From the NCBI GenBank assembly GCA_900544285.1, contig UQUT01000015.1:1-42142 (forward strand): a DNA stretch of 42,142 nucleotides, read 5' to 3'. This DNA is from an uncultured Eubacterium sp. Lineage in GTDB: Bacteria; Bacillota; Clostridia; Oscillospirales; CAG-272. The translations under genes and the position numbers were made by a program. Positions 41,832 through 42,142 of the stretch are shown here, piece after piece. How positions within the stretch are numbered: position 1 is the first letter of the stretch; each line of letters begins with the position of its first letter. The notes beneath the pieces are model-generated. The model did not search any database, was not told the origin of the DNA, and saw only the letters and a program-made list of their open reading frames with translations.

Positions 41832-42142
41832 AAACCGCCGTTTGGCGGTTTAATACGGGAATTGATTCTCGCGGGCTCGACGCCCGCTCGGTCATCGCGG
41901 CTCTGACGTGCCGCAGGCACGTCATTCACTACCGCTCTCTTCGATTCCCTTGGGCAAAAAAGAAAAACCGCCGTTTGGCGGTTTAATACGGGAATCGATT
42001 CTCGCAGGCTCGACGCCCGCTCGGTCATCGCGGCTCTGACAGCCTAATTAAAGGCTGTCATTCACTACCGCTCTCTTCGATTCCCTCGGGCAAAAAAGAA
42101 AAACCGCCGTTTGGCGGTTTAATACGGGAATCGATTCTCGCA
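41831..42142. repeat. Structured tandem array, period 133-136 bp, with variable hairpins
   Basis: Unit 1 is 41831-41963, unit 2 is 41964-42099 and the third starts at 42100 and is cut by the window end. Each unit has: AAACCGCC-GTTT-GGCGGTTT; an outer stem GGGAAT(T/C)GA...TCGATTCCC about 85 bp apart; a hairpin around GGCTCGACGCCC; and a variable hairpin, GACGTGCC/GGCACGTC in unit 1 (41905-41923) and GACAGCCT/AGGCTGTC in unit 2 (42038-42059). The first hairpin may terminate the VanY-type gene. No protein is encoded. Confidence 0.88.

Noticed and set aside
41719..42028. Minus-strand reading frames of 68 and 72 codons with near-identical peptides
   Set aside because: They are translations of the tandem array; their similarity comes from the DNA repeat, they have no ribosome binding site, and the structure explains the sequence better.
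41831..42142. CRISPR array
   Set aside because: The repeated unit is 133-136 bp with no short repeat-spacer alternation and no cas genes nearby.

Overview
What it is. The window is a chromosomal segment of a low-to-mid GC Firmicute, most likely an anaerobic, spore-forming member of the Clostridia from a gut-like habitat. The evidence is the gene order rpoB-rpoC-rpsL-rpsG-fusA-tuf, a GerA-type germinant receptor gene, FMN and SAM-I riboswitches ahead of ribU and metK, ECF-type riboflavin uptake, strong AGGAGG-like ribosome binding sites, several TTG starts, and two cytoplasmic glycosidases. The assignment below class level is inference. No phage, IS element, tRNA, rRNA or CRISPR array was seen. 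|| Layout. 1-178: repeated stem-loop elements. 179-2452: an SDR-type dehydratase/epimerase and a TetR regulator reading away from overlapping promoters, then a small unknown protein. 2467-8105: a GH20-like glycosidase, a YitT membrane protein and a GH2 beta-galactosidase. 8121-11056: a TerB-N/TerB-C protein and a DUF2791-type P-loop ATPase, in one minus-strand unit with the beta-galactosidase and read from a perfect consensus promoter. 11236-14016: rbfA, nrnA, truB and an acetyltransferase. 14029-16277: gerAA plus a short gerAB-like gene with no gerAC. 16516-18475: rplS, a DUF2238-like membrane protein and a VTT (DedA-like) membrane protein. 18480-18811: a tandem array of about 113 bp units rich in hairpins. 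18812-22372 (minus): alaS, mscL with a long charged insert, and a HIT hydrolase. 22708-34825: rpoB, rpoC, rpsL, rpsG, fusA and tuf. 34878-37638: FMN riboswitch-ribU, a COG2426 membrane protein, SAM-I riboswitch-metK. 37708-41831: a small membrane-anchored protein whose ribosome binding site lies in a hairpin, recD2, comF and a VanY-type carboxypeptidase. 41831-42142: a second tandem array, period 133-136 bp, running off the window. || How it works together. Most of the window is core information processing: RNA polymerase, translation factors, ribosomal proteins, tRNA modification and charging, ribosome maturation. Cofactor genes under riboswitch control sit between them. Accessory content is limited to the carbohydrate genes, the TerB-N/ATPase pair, the reduced ger locus and the two repeat arrays. 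|| Points of most interest. (1) The 3' array at 41831-42142 holds a hairpin of identical length but different sequence in successive units, with compensatory changes in four base pairs. (2) The TerB-N/C plus DUF2791 pair is driven by a consensus promoter. (3) Ribosomal protein S12 carries Arg at the position (101) where Lys is usual and where Lys-to-Arg is a known streptomycin-resistance change. (4) A 14-bp hairpin buries the ribosome binding site of the small gene at 37708. (5) The SDR and TetR genes have overlapping, oppositely oriented promoters covering a palindrome.
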